Source: Casp-actino8 sp965659595
GTDB taxonomy: Bacteria; Actinomycetota; Acidimicrobiia; Acidimicrobiales; Ilumatobacteraceae
DNA: 17,972 bases
NCBI GenBank assembly: GCA_965659595.1
Contig: CBFHWN010000038.1
Location: 1 to 17,972 of the forward strand
Direction of reading: 5' to 3'
The translations under genes were made by a program, and so were the position numbers. The notes beneath the pieces were generated by a model. The model was given only the letters and a program-made list of their open reading frames with translations, did not search any database and was not told the DNA's origin. Below are positions 9,189 through 16,512 of this stretch, piece after piece. The number at the start of each line of letters is the position of its first letter. Position 1 is the stretch's first letter.

Positions 9189-10118
9189 ATGACGATGGAG
9201 ATCAGAACCCAGCGCGAAGTAGTCGACCAGATGGTGGCCAGCAACCGCTTGTCGTTCACCGAAGGCGACGAGATTCTGAACGCGCCGCGCTTCAAGATCA
9301 TGTGGCGAGAACTCCTCTCGTACATCGCCGTCCTCGTGATCGGTGTCGGCCTCATCCGTGTGGTGGTGGCGTTGTTCCAAGAGGCGTCCGAGACGATCAT
9401 CGCTGTCTCTCTTCTCGCCGCCTCGGCCGTCTTCGGTGTGATTGCCTTTCAGTTGTGGCGTCACGAGGGATGGCGACGCCGGGCCGGCGAATTCTGCGAG
9501 ATCGTGTCACTCGGCTCCCTTGTCGCCGGTGGCGCGATGCTTCTCAGCAACGCCGATGTGGACGGGGCGATCATCGCCGTGAGTGGGGGAGCGCTCGGTG
9601 TGGTGTGGGCCCTGGTGCGGATCCGCTTCACCGAGTTCTCGTCGACGATCATCGTCATCCCGTCCACCATGGCCGTGTGTGGTGGCATCGTCGAATGGGC
9701 CGACCTCGAATTCGGAGTCGGTGCCATTCCGTTCCTGATCGGGGGCTCACTCCTGATCGGACTCGGTCAAGGCGACTACGGAGCAGCGATCCTCATCCGT
9801 ATCGCCGGTGTGGTCACGGTGTTCTCGTCGGTCCCGCAGTGGCTCGACGAATATTCGGGTCTCGACGGCCTGATTCCCGCCCTCGGTATCGGTGCGCTGT
9901 TGCTCTGGACTGGCATGCAATGGAATCGCATCGAACAGATCATCGGTGGTTCAGCAGTCACGGTGATCGCCGTCGTGGTGTATCTCACCAACAACATCGA
10001 CAACGATCTGTTGCAGGGTGTGGCGATCGTCGCGGTGGGTGTTGCCGGACTGGTATTCACCACCCTCGTGGTGCGACGTCAGCGTCAGAGCGCGTACGTG
10101 ACCACTACGGGTGCGTGA
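9189..10118 (+). CDS. Polytopic membrane protein of unknown function (DUF2157-like layout)
   Basis: 309 residues. A cytoplasmic N-terminal stretch of ~40 residues (VVDQMVASNRLSFTEGDEIL) is followed by nine or ten closely spaced hydrophobic segments from about residue 41 to 300, ending in a short basic tail (VVRRQRQSAYV). An N-terminal 'V.Q..ASNRLSFTEGDEIL' segment ahead of a bundle of helices recalls DUF2157 proteins, but I am not sure of family membership. No transporter or enzyme signature is seen. The ATG at 9189 has a strong GGAGG site at 9178-9182. The 78 bases before it hold nothing recognisable. Its last 34 bases overlap the 3' end of the convergent exonuclease gene. Confidence 0.75.
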   Translation: MTMEIRTQREVVDQMVASNRLSFTEGDEILNAPRFKIMWRELLSYIAVLVIGVGLIRVVVALFQEASETIIAVSLLAASAVFGVIAFQLWRHEGWRRRAGEFCEIVSLGSLVAGGAMLLSNADVDGAIIAVSGGALGVVWALVRIRFTEFSSTIIVIPSTMAVCGGIVEWADLEFGVGAIPFLIGGSLLIGLGQGDYGAAILIRIAGVVTVFSSVPQWLDEYSGLDGLIPALGIGALLLWTGMQWNRIEQIIGGSAVTVIAVVVYLTNNIDNDLLQGVAIVAVGVAGLVFTTLVVRRQRQSAYVTTTGA

Positions 10119-10933
10119 TCCGACCAGCGCTCGGCGTACGACGGCGCCCGATCCACCGACGTGGCCACGGCGGCATCGGCCAGAGCAGGCGACGCGATGT
10201 GGTAATCGATGCGCCAACCGGCATCGGTGTCGAAGGCCTTGCCGCGCCACGACCACCACGAATACGGGCCGGGCTCGTCACCACTGAGCTGGCGAGCGAC
10301 ATCCACCAGACCCAGTTCGTCGAACAACTCGTCGAACCACACACGTTCTTCGGGTAGGAAGCCAGCGCTCTTCAGGTTGCCCTTCCAGTTCTTGATGTCG
10401 AACCCCTTGTGCGCAACGTTCAAATCACCGGTGAGCAACACGTGGCGTTTGCTGGCCAGCAACGACGCGAGACGCTCCTTGGCCGCCCACATGAAGGCGA
10501 GCTTCTCCTTCATCTTGTCGGGCTGCTCGGCGTCACCGGTGTGCACGTAGGCCGAGATCACGGTCAGGCCCTTGCCGTCGGGGGTGTCGAGATCGGCTTC
10601 GATCCAACGCCCGGTGTCGTTGTACGCCTTGGCGTTCTTCTTGGCGTGCGCCTTCAAACCGGATCGCGATTCGGCGATGGGCTTCTTGGCCGCGACTGCG
10701 ACTCCCGCCCGTCCCTTGAACTCGCATTCGTCGTGGACGACCGACCACTTCGTGTTGGTCACTTGCCTCACGAGATCAGCCACCAGCGCGTCGGGAGCCC
10801 GGACCTCCTGCATCGTCACGATGTCGGGCTTCCGCTCGGCGATCCAACCCTCCATTCCGTTCTTCACGGCTGCACGGATGCCGTTCACGTTGACGGTGGC
10901 GACGGTGAGGCGAGTTTTTTTCGGCACGTTCAC
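10085..10933 (-). CDS. xthA: Exodeoxyribonuclease III (AP endonuclease, EEP family)
   Basis: 282 residues, full length for the family. It repairs abasic sites and removes 3' blocking groups from DNA in the cytoplasm, as a Mg2+-dependent enzyme. Motifs, in order, are NVNGIR (residues 15-20), MQEVRAP with catalytic E43, SAYVHTGD with Y129, GDLNVAH with D170 and N172, WRIDYHIA with D243, and SDHAPV with H273. All catalytic residues are present. The start is the GTG at 10933 (reverse strand); no Shine-Dalgarno is seen, so the message may be leaderless. It is transcribed divergently from the LOG-family gene, and its end overlaps the convergent membrane-protein gene by 34 bases. Confidence 0.95.
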   Translation of the reverse strand: MNVPKKTRLTVATVNVNGIRAAVKNGMEGWIAERKPDIVTMQEVRAPDALVADLVRQVTNTKWSVVHDECEFKGRAGVAVAAKKPIAESRSGLKAHAKKNAKAYNDTGRWIEADLDTPDGKGLTVISAYVHTGDAEQPDKMKEKLAFMWAAKERLASLLASKRHVLLTGDLNVAHKGFDIKNWKGNLKSAGFLPEERVWFDELFDELGLVDVARQLSGDEPGPYSWWSWRGKAFDTDAGWRIDYHIASPALADAAVATSVDRAPSYAERWSDHAPVVVTYAL

Positions 10934-10999
10934 AGGTTGTCAGGTGGACGGCGGATTCGCGAAGTCATGTCGAGCGTGAAAGGTGGCAGTCTTGTCGGT

Positions 11000-11758
11000 A
11001 TGGACGTGGAAAACGAAGGTCGAAAGTCTCGTCAATCCCATGACCGACGTCTCCTCGGTGGCCCACGCCTGCGTCGGCGCGAGTTGCGCACGGTGTATCG
11101 GGTCACCCGAGAGATGCTGCGTGGATTCCGAGGACTGCATTTCGCCGGCCCGTGCATCACGGTGTTCGGATCGGCCCGACTGCAGGAGGATCACCCGTAT
11201 TACCAGCTGGCCCGAGACGTGGGTGTGGCGGCAAGTCACATGGGATTCGCCGTCATGACCGGGGGAGGCCCAGGCATCATGGAGGCCGCCAACCGCGGTG
11301 CCAAAGAATCGGGCGGTTGCAGTATCGGCTGCAACATCGAACTTCCACACGAACAGATGCCCAACCCGTATCTCGACGTGAGCATCGACTTCAACTACTT
11401 CTTCGTTCGCAAGATGATGCTGGTGAAGTATTCGTACGCCTTCGTCGTGATGCCGGGTGGCTTCGGAACCGTCGACGAACTCTTCGAGTCGCTCACTCTC
11501 ATCCAGACCGGCAAGGTGCAGGACTTCCCGGTGGTGCTCATGGGCAAGGAGTTCTGGCAACCCTTGCTCGCTCAGATCGACCACATGAACGACACCGGCA
11601 TGATCTCGCCCGGCGACCTTGACCTGCTTCTCGTCACCGACGACGTCGACGAAGCGATGGCTCACATCAAGTCGCATGCCGTCGAACGATTCCGCCTGTA
11701 TCACCGACTCCGTCCGATTCGTGCTCTCGGCGAGCAGAGTCGGGCCAAAGCGGCATGA
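11000..11758 (+). CDS. LOG-family (TIGR00730-type) nucleotide 5'-monophosphate phosphoribohydrolase
   Basis: 252 residues with a Rossmann-like fold. The family motifs are GGGPGIMEAANRGA (residues 88-101) and PGGFGTVDE (152-160), with R137-K138 before the second. Proteins with these motifs, formerly called lysine decarboxylases, cleave the ribose-5-phosphate group from nucleoside monophosphates, including cytokinin precursors. The N-terminal ~45 residues are basic and extra to the minimal LOG fold, as in longer actinobacterial members. The start is uncertain: ATG at 11000 leaves 66 bases to the divergent xthA start, while ATG at 10967 would add 11 residues. The frame stays open back to 10409, but that part is antisense to xthA. 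The stop overlaps the next gene's start by 4 bases. Confidence 0.85.
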   Translation: MDVENEGRKSRQSHDRRLLGGPRLRRRELRTVYRVTREMLRGFRGLHFAGPCITVFGSARLQEDHPYYQLARDVGVAASHMGFAVMTGGGPGIMEAANRGAKESGGCSIGCNIELPHEQMPNPYLDVSIDFNYFFVRKMMLVKYSYAFVVMPGGFGTVDELFESLTLIQTGKVQDFPVVLMGKEFWQPLLAQIDHMNDTGMISPGDLDLLLVTDDVDEAMAHIKSHAVERFRLYHRLRPIRALGEQSRAKAA

Positions 11759-12153
11759 GTCTCGTCGCGCTCGACTCCGATGGCGTTGCGGTTCATCCCG
11801 CCCTCGACGGCCTCGACGGGTGTGCCGACCCCGATGCTCAATGGTGCGTGAAGAAGTTGGGCGCCGATTGGTGGACCAACACCATGGGCTTCGTACCGAA
11901 CAGTCAGCACATGGTGTCGCTCCTGTCGTGGTTGCATCGCTCCGATGCCGACGCCTGGGCACGAGCAACTCGCTTCTTACAGATCGACGAACACGAAACG
12001 TGGCAGGCGACCGGTCGCTTCGAGACCACAGCCGAGGTTGCAGCGCGTTCGGGATTGTGGTCGCTCGTCGAGAAGCGATTCCATCCCGACGTGTTGCGAC
12101 TCATCGATGCCGATCGTGACTGGTCGACAGCGTTACCGATCGTGATCGACTGA
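11755..12153 (+). CDS. Small Trp-rich protein of unknown function coupled to the LOG gene
   Basis: 132 residues, no family recognised. It has eight tryptophans (residues 30, 39, 40, 59, 68, 83, 102 and 123), a very high share, with mixed acidic and basic residues and no membrane segment or signal peptide. The second half (about residues 52-117) looks helical, with HMVSLLSWLHRSDADAWARA and ARSGLWSLVEKRFHPDVLRL. The ATG overlaps the preceding TGA (ATGA at 11755-11758), so it is translated together with the LOG-family enzyme and probably works near it. It ends 10 bases before the convergent SnoaL-like gene. A real gene seems likely from the coupling and the codon use, which matches its neighbours. 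Confidence 0.7.
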   Translation: MSLVALDSDGVAVHPALDGLDGCADPDAQWCVKKLGADWWTNTMGFVPNSQHMVSLLSWLHRSDADAWARATRFLQIDEHETWQATGRFETTAEVAARSGLWSLVEKRFHPDVLRLIDADRDWSTALPIVID

Positions 12154-12163
12154 CGGCTCGCCG

Positions 12164-12610
12164 CTAACCCTGATCGCGGTATTCGCTCGGCAGGTCGATC
12201 AGACCGCGGCGTGACGCGATTTTCCACAATCCGTTCTCGCGGACGAGCCGGTCGATGTGCCGCCCCATCATCGTGAGTTTCGGCGAGCCATCCTTTTGAC
12301 GGTGCACCACCGTCCACATCACCTGCGACGTGGCATGGTCGTTGTCGGTGAAAGTGATCTGCGGACTGCTCACGATGTGGAACGAGGTCCCCACCCGACC
12401 GTCCATGGTTCGTGACATGAGCGATTCGATCTCGGCGGGACCGACGGCCGTGCCGATCGGACCCAGGTTCAATTCGCCCTTCTCGGAGAAGAGTCGCGCG
12501 TAGGTACCGAAATCACCTGCGTCCAGGGCCAACCCGTAGTCGACGAACAACTGCTGGATGGCCAGGGTGTCTTCGAGGCGTCGCAATCTTGCGACAAGAT
12601 CATCCGACAT
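12164..12610 (-). CDS. SnoaL-like / NTF2-fold protein
   Basis: 148 residues. The pattern LEDTLAIQQLFVDYGLALDA, then GDFGTYARLFSEKGEL, HIVSSPQITFTDNDHATSQV and LWKIASRRGLIDLPSEY is that of the SnoaL_4 branch of the NTF2-like superfamily. These are small alpha+beta cone-shaped proteins used as isomerases, dehydratases or ligand binders, often near aromatic or steroid catabolism genes. D17-type acid and H residues in the cavity are present, but the substrate cannot be assigned. The start is the ATG ending at 12610 (reverse strand), with no clear ribosome site. It is divergent from the saccharopine dehydrogenase-like gene (75 bases apart). Confidence 0.85.
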   Translation of the reverse strand: MSDDLVARLRRLEDTLAIQQLFVDYGLALDAGDFGTYARLFSEKGELNLGPIGTAVGPAEIESLMSRTMDGRVGTSFHIVSSPQITFTDNDHATSQVMWTVVHRQKDGSPKLTMMGRHIDRLVRENGLWKIASRRGLIDLPSEYRDQG

Positions 12611-12647
12611 GGTGCGATCGTAGAGCCCGTCGGGTAGACAAGGGATT

Positions 12648-12667
12648 ACGTTTCGCTCTCGAAGCGT
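12648..12667. promoter_or_regulatory. Near-palindrome in the divergent intergenic region
   Basis: ACGTTTCG and CGAAGCGT form eight pairs (one G-T) around a 4-base centre, 18 bases before the ATG at 12686 and 37 bases from the divergent SnoaL-like start. It could be an operator or a leader hairpin. Nothing in the window points to a specific binder. Confidence 0.25.
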
Positions 12668-12685
12668 TCACGAATTGGACGACTG

Positions 12686-13969
12686 ATGAACATCCTGGTG
12701 ATCGGCGCAGGCGGCGTCGGGGCTTCCATGGCCTCGATCGCTGAAACCCGGTCCTTCTTCACGGAGTTCGTCCTCGCCGACCTCTACCTCTCCACTGCAG
12801 AGAAGGCCGTCGCTGATCTGGACGACCCGTCGCGTTTTCGTGCCGTCGAACTCGACGCGCGCGACAAGAAGGCCATTGTCGACATGATTGCGGCCACCAA
12901 AGCCGACGTCGTTGTCAATGCCTGCGATCCACGACTGAACGAAACCATTTTCGGCGCCTGTTTCGAGGCAGGTACCAACTACCTCGACATGGCCATGAAC
13001 CTGAGCAAGCCTCACCCCACCGATCCCTACAACAAGGTGGGTATCCCGCTCGGTGAGGCGCAGCTGGCCGCCCACGACGCCTGGCGCGAGAAGGGCATTC
13101 TCGCCCTCGTTGGCATGGGTATCGAACCCGGATTGTCCGATGTGTTCGCGCGTTATGCGGCCGACGTCCTGTTCGACACCATCGACGAGATCGGTGTGCG
13201 CGACGGCTCCAACCTGTCGATCGACGGTTACGAGTTCGCCCCCACGTTCTCCATCTGGACGACGATCGAAGAGTGCCTCAACCCACCGATCGTCTGGGAG
13301 AAGGAACGCGGCCTCTTCACCACCGACTGCTTCAGCGAACCCGAAATCTTCCACTTCCCGGCTGGCATCGGGCCGGTCGAATGCGTCAACGTCGAGCACG
13401 AAGAGGTGCTTCTCATCCCACGTGAAGTCGACTGCAATCGCGTCACGTTCAAGTACGGACTCGGCGCCGAGTTCATCGACTTCTTGAAGACGTTTGCCTA
13501 TCTCGGTCTCGATTCGGTGGAGCCGGTACGCGTCGGCGACGTGTCGGTCGCGCCGCGCGACGTGCTCGCCGCTGTTCTTCCCAACCCGGCCAAGCTCGGT
13601 CACCTCATGACCGGCAAGACGTGCGCCGGCATTTGGGTGAAGGGCACCTACGACGGCAACCCGCGCGAGGTCTACCTGTACCACGTGGCCGACAACGACA
13701 CCACCATGCGCGAATGGGGTTCGCAGGCCGTGTTGTGGCAGACGGCGATCTGTCCGGTGGTGGCACTCGAGCTCATGTCGAACGGTACGTGGAAGGGCAG
13801 CGGCGTGCGCGGGCCTGAAGCGTTCGAAGCCGCGCCGTATCTCAATCTGCTCGGAGAATACGGTGCGCATCACGGCATGGTCGAGATGGGGCCGCGTTTG
13901 TGGCCCGGACCGAAGCCAACCGGTCAGCCCGGGTGGGACCGCCCGGTTCGCCGTCCGTTGCGTCCCTGA
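12686..13969 (+). CDS. Saccharopine dehydrogenase-family NAD(P)-dependent oxidoreductase
   Basis: 427 residues. The N-terminal Rossmann fold has GAGGVG (residues 7-12) and an acidic Asp32 at the end of the second strand (VLADLYLS), which favours NAD(H). The AVELDARDKKAIVDMI and DVVVNACDPRLNETIFGACF stretches match the Sacchrp_dh_NADP domain. The rest has the family's C-terminal catalytic domain, with VGMGIEPGLSDVFARYAAD in place of the usual G-x-PG. Relatives form or cleave saccharopine, reduce carboxynorspermidine, or act on lysine; the exact substrate cannot be read here. The Pro/Arg-rich last 20 residues look disordered. The gene ends one base before the convergent methyltransferase gene. 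Confidence 0.88.
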   Translation: MNILVIGAGGVGASMASIAETRSFFTEFVLADLYLSTAEKAVADLDDPSRFRAVELDARDKKAIVDMIAATKADVVVNACDPRLNETIFGACFEAGTNYLDMAMNLSKPHPTDPYNKVGIPLGEAQLAAHDAWREKGILALVGMGIEPGLSDVFARYAADVLFDTIDEIGVRDGSNLSIDGYEFAPTFSIWTTIEECLNPPIVWEKERGLFTTDCFSEPEIFHFPAGIGPVECVNVEHEEVLLIPREVDCNRVTFKYGLGAEFIDFLKTFAYLGLDSVEPVRVGDVSVAPRDVLAAVLPNPAKLGHLMTGKTCAGIWVKGTYDGNPREVYLYHVADNDTTMREWGSQAVLWQTAICPVVALELMSNGTWKGSGVRGPEAFEAAPYLNLLGEYGAHHGMVEMGPRLWPGPKPTGQPGWDRPVRRPLRP

Positions 13970-13970
13970 G

Positions 13971-14561
13971 TCAGAGCGAACGTTCGAGCTCGTACAACAG
14001 CACACCGCCGCCGCGACGCACCCAGAGTCCGGCTCCGGCTTGCACGAAGTACTGGTCGAGGCGTTCGCGATACCAGTCACCCGAACGATGGTGGACGTCC
14101 ATATCGGTGGCATCGGGATCGACGACGATTCGGAAGTCGAGTGATGTGGGGACTTCCAGATACATCACGTGTCGGCATGCGGTGGCCAGATTGGCGATGG
14201 CCGACGTAGCCGCTTCGTCGTCGGGATACTGCAGGACACCGTGACAGATCACGAGATCGAAATGCCGTGACGGCGTCCAGGTGGCGATGTCGCGATGTTC
14301 GTGGCCGTATTTCTTGCACGCGTGTTCACTGATGTCGGTCGATGTCACCTTCACACGCGGGTGAGTGGTGCGATACCAGTCGCGCCACATGCCGAGCCCG
14401 GCCCCCACATCGAGCACCGACCGCGGAGTGACATCCCACCACGCACACATCCCGTGCACGGCCGAGGCGAGTTGCGCGATCTTTCGACGATCGTGCACCC
14501 CACCCTTTCCATAGAACCTCCGGTAGTACTCGGCATCGAAGCTGTCGCGTTGACCGCTCAC
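13971..14561 (-). CDS. Class I SAM-dependent methyltransferase
   Basis: 196 residues. Motif I is VLDVGAGLG (residues 49-57), the acidic end of strand 2 is D76 in STDISEHAC, and motif IV is FDLVICHGVLQY (101-112). The N-terminus has a helical FDAEYYRRFYGKGGVHDRRK segment typical of small actinobacterial methyltransferases. The substrate is unknown. The GTG start overlaps the stop of the upstream DUF2256-DUF3253 gene by 4 bases (GTGA, 14558-14561), so the two are translationally coupled. Confidence 0.85.
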   Translation of the reverse strand: MSGQRDSFDAEYYRRFYGKGGVHDRRKIAQLASAVHGMCAWWDVTPRSVLDVGAGLGMWRDWYRTTHPRVKVTSTDISEHACKKYGHEHRDIATWTPSRHFDLVICHGVLQYPDDEAATSAIANLATACRHVMYLEVPTSLDFRIVVDPDATDMDVHHRSGDWYRERLDQYFVQAGAGLWVRRGGGVLLYELERSL

Positions 14562-14929
14562 GGGTGACGCCTCCGGAGACGGATCGGACCTTTGGCGGTG
14601 GACGGGTCGACGACTCGTCCACCCTGGAGGATGTCGATGGTGCCTGCCACGTGAAGACGACGAGCGGCCGAGCGGGTGCGTTCCATGAGCGGCTGCCAGT
14701 CGTCGGCGACCGCTCGAGCCGCCTCACTCGGGCAGATGGTCGCACCGTTTACGCGAGATTCGAGAAGCGAGAGGATGGACGACTCGAGACGATGATCGAG
14801 ATCACTCGGACGGTGCCGTCGACACCCGTCGGAACAGAAGCGGATCTCGTTCCACGACCGTTCCCATTTCTTGCGCCATTCGATACGACGTCCACACGAC
14901 ACGCAGAATTTGTCGTCGCGTTCGCCCAT
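14558..14929 (-). CDS. DUF2256-DUF3253 zinc-ribbon-like protein
   Basis: 123 residues. The N-terminal DUF2256 domain has C9-x2-C12 and C32-x3-C36 with the strongly conserved WRKKWERSWNEIRFCSDGCR. The C-terminal DUF3253 domain (about residues 46-118) has LLESRVNGATICPSEAARAV and a winged-helix-like pattern. Four cysteines suggest a bound zinc. Function is not known. I chose the ATG at 14929 because DUF2256 proteins begin just before the first CxxC; the open frame continues to 15043, but that would overlap the divergent FABP-like gene. It is the first gene of a two-gene unit with the methyltransferase. Confidence 0.85.
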   Translation of the reverse strand: MGERDDKFCVSCGRRIEWRKKWERSWNEIRFCSDGCRRHRPSDLDHRLESSILSLLESRVNGATICPSEAARAVADDWQPLMERTRSAARRLHVAGTIDILQGGRVVDPSTAKGPIRLRRRHP

Positions 14930-14963
14930 CTGTTGCAGGCTAGAGCCGATGTAGGGTTGGGTC

Positions 14964-15512
14964 GTGCAGTCGCGTTTGTTCAATCCCGACATGCTTTTGC
15001 AGAGGGCCAAGGTCGGAGCCATGCGCGGACTCTTTTCGGCCAAACCCCGTACGGGTCAGCGTCGCACCAAGGTCTCGGGTCCGGTGTACGCCTGGCGCGG
15101 TACCTGGAAGCTCGTGGCCCATACCGGTTATCGCGAGTGGCTCGCCGCACGAGGAATGTCGGCCGACGAGATCGACGACGAGATCGATCATTTCTTCCAT
15201 CGCTCGGTCACCACGTTCGGTTTGAAAGATGGAGTCGTCACCATCTCGCAGATCGTTCGCTGGCGCGGCAAGAAGCGCACCGAACGCCGCCTCGACACCA
15301 TCACCGCCGACGGTGAAACGGTGTTCGCCACCGAATCGATCACCGGCCCGGTCACCAAGACCGCCATCTTCGTCGGCGAAGATCTGGTCGTGAACGTGAC
15401 CAGCCCCCACGGCCCGGAAGTGCATCGTCACTTCATCGACACCAATCGTTTGCACGTGCAGATGAACGGGCCGAATCAGGAGGAGGCGCGGCTCGAATAC
15501 GAGCGCGTCTAG
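14964..15512 (+). CDS. Fatty-acid-binding-protein (lipocalin superfamily)-like protein
   Basis: 182 residues from GTG at 14964 (AGGG at 14953-14956 in front); ATG 14991 or 15021 are alternative starts. An N-terminal basic helical part of ~40 residues precedes a region that follows the intracellular FABP pattern. That pattern is GTWKLV (46-51), a helical YREWLAARGMSADEID segment, then alternating strands with VVTISQIVRW, DTITADGETVFAT, EDLVVNVTS, VHRHFIDTNRLHVQM and a closing ARLEYERV. The FABP hallmarks GxWK, the helix-turn-helix lid and a final basic-Tyr strand are seen; the exact R-x-Y carboxylate clamp is not (R-L-E-Y instead). No signal peptide, so it is probably cytosolic. It is inferred to bind a hydrophobic ligand; assignment rests on pattern likeness only. 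It is divergent from DUF2256 (34 bases between starts). Confidence 0.7.
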   Translation: MQSRLFNPDMLLQRAKVGAMRGLFSAKPRTGQRRTKVSGPVYAWRGTWKLVAHTGYREWLAARGMSADEIDDEIDHFFHRSVTTFGLKDGVVTISQIVRWRGKKRTERRLDTITADGETVFATESITGPVTKTAIFVGEDLVVNVTSPHGPEVHRHFIDTNRLHVQMNGPNQEEARLEYERV

Positions 15513-15516
15513 TCGT

Positions 15517-16512
15517 TCAGAGCGACACGAGTCGCTCGAGAATTCGCCGAAATTCGACAGTGTGCCTGTCGCTGCGCACGTGCACCTGACCGCGCTCGAG
15601 TGGAACCGACGTGTCGGGTAGCCGTTCGAGGATCTTCAGATCTTCGTCGAACACGCGGAGTTCGTAGGCGACGGCCGCCTTCTTGGCGTCGTCGTCGGGG
15701 CAGTCGTTGCGCAACATCACCATGTGCACACGAGTGGTCGTGAGCGTCATGGGCTGGCACAGCAAGAGGATGTGATTGACCATGCCGGTCAAGGGAAGGA
15801 ACAACTGCAGGTTCGCCGCGAACGGCACCTGGTAGTGGTACTTCATCTCACGTGGTTGGACGAGGGGATGCTCGCCGGTCGCCACGAGCGGATCTTCGTG
15901 GTTCGCGATCACGTGCGGATAGTCGACCACGAAACCCCAGCCGTCGCCCGTGCGTTCGGTGGTGTAGTCGTGGACGAGTCGGTCATCGTCGGATCCGAAG
16001 GTGCCGGCGTGCACATAGGGGAAGTGCGCGAAGTCGAGGAAGTTGTCGACGATCTGCGCGGCCCCGGCCTCGACGTCGACCGGATCGATCCAGACCTTGT
16101 CCAGATCGGGGTCGTCCCATCGCGGAATCGAGATCGGTTCGGCCACCGGCTCGTCGGGGGCCACCCACACCAGTCCGTAGCGGACAGTCACATGGGGGAC
16201 GGTCAGTCGAGCCGGGGGAGGGGTGGCGCCATCACCCATGGCCGGCACGTGCACACAGCGCCCCTCGGCCGAGAACTGCCAACCGTGATACGGGCATTGG
16301 ATCATGTCGTCGATCACGCAGCCGTCCGATAATCGCGCGAATCGATGCGGGCACATGTCGCGAAACACGCGGACCTCCCCGGCGAGTCGAACGGCCACGT
16401 AGGCGTCACCGACGAGTTCGAAGCGAGTCGGTTCGTGAGTGAACGACTCGACTCGTCCGATGGGGTGCCAGACTCGTCGCAGTTGAGGTGAGACGTTGGA
16501 GATCGAGGTCAT
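15517..16512 (-). CDS. Rieske non-heme iron oxygenase (VanA/NdmA-type demethylase, alpha subunit)
   Basis: 331 residues. The [2Fe-2S] Rieske domain has C54-x-H56 (CPHRFARLSDG) and C73-x2-H76 (CPYHGW). The catalytic domain has N157-F-L-D160-F-A-H163-x4-H168, the mononuclear iron ligands with the bridging Asp. The opening LRRVWHPIGRVE and the short catalytic domain fit the vanillate O-demethylase / methylxanthine N-demethylase branch, which works as a homo-oligomer with a separate reductase. No reductase is visible here. The ATG overlaps the TGA of the upstream permease gene (ATGA, 16509-16512). Substrate is inferred from this coupling to a nucleoside/purine-type importer; O- or N-demethylation or ring hydroxylation all remain possible. 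Confidence 0.9.
   Translation of the reverse strand: MTSISNVSPQLRRVWHPIGRVESFTHEPTRFELVGDAYVAVRLAGEVRVFRDMCPHRFARLSDGCVIDDMIQCPYHGWQFSAEGRCVHVPAMGDGATPPPARLTVPHVTVRYGLVWVAPDEPVAEPISIPRWDDPDLDKVWIDPVDVEAGAAQIVDNFLDFAHFPYVHAGTFGSDDDRLVHDYTTERTGDGWGFVVDYPHVIANHEDPLVATGEHPLVQPREMKYHYQVPFAANLQLFLPLTGMVNHILLLCQPMTLTTTRVHMVMLRNDCPDDDAKKAAVAYELRVFDEDLKILERLPDTSVPLERGQVHVRSDRHTVEFRRILERLVSL

Noticed and set aside
8193..9464. 423-residue minus-strand open frame
   Set aside because: It is antisense to the HBHA-like, XRE and membrane-protein genes; its Gly/Leu/Arg-rich repeats mirror the lysine tail codons.
10409..10999. Long in-frame upstream extension of the LOG-family gene
   Set aside because: It is antisense to xthA, whose catalytic motifs are all present, and its translation shows no LOG-like sequence.
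13977..13986. CGAACGTTCG palindrome resembling a LexA (SOS) box
   Set aside because: The actinobacterial SOS box needs a 4-base spacer between CGAAC and GTTCG; here the halves are fused, and the site codes for the last residues of the methyltransferase.
14564..15316. 250-residue plus-strand open frame
   Set aside because: It is antisense to the DUF2256-DUF3253 gene and out of frame with the FABP-like gene, with no recognisable domain.
15520..15537. GAGCGA/TCGCTC hairpin at the convergent FABP-like/Rieske junction as a terminator
   Set aside because: Only six pairs with a 6-base loop, no T tract on either side, and it lies inside the Rieske coding region.
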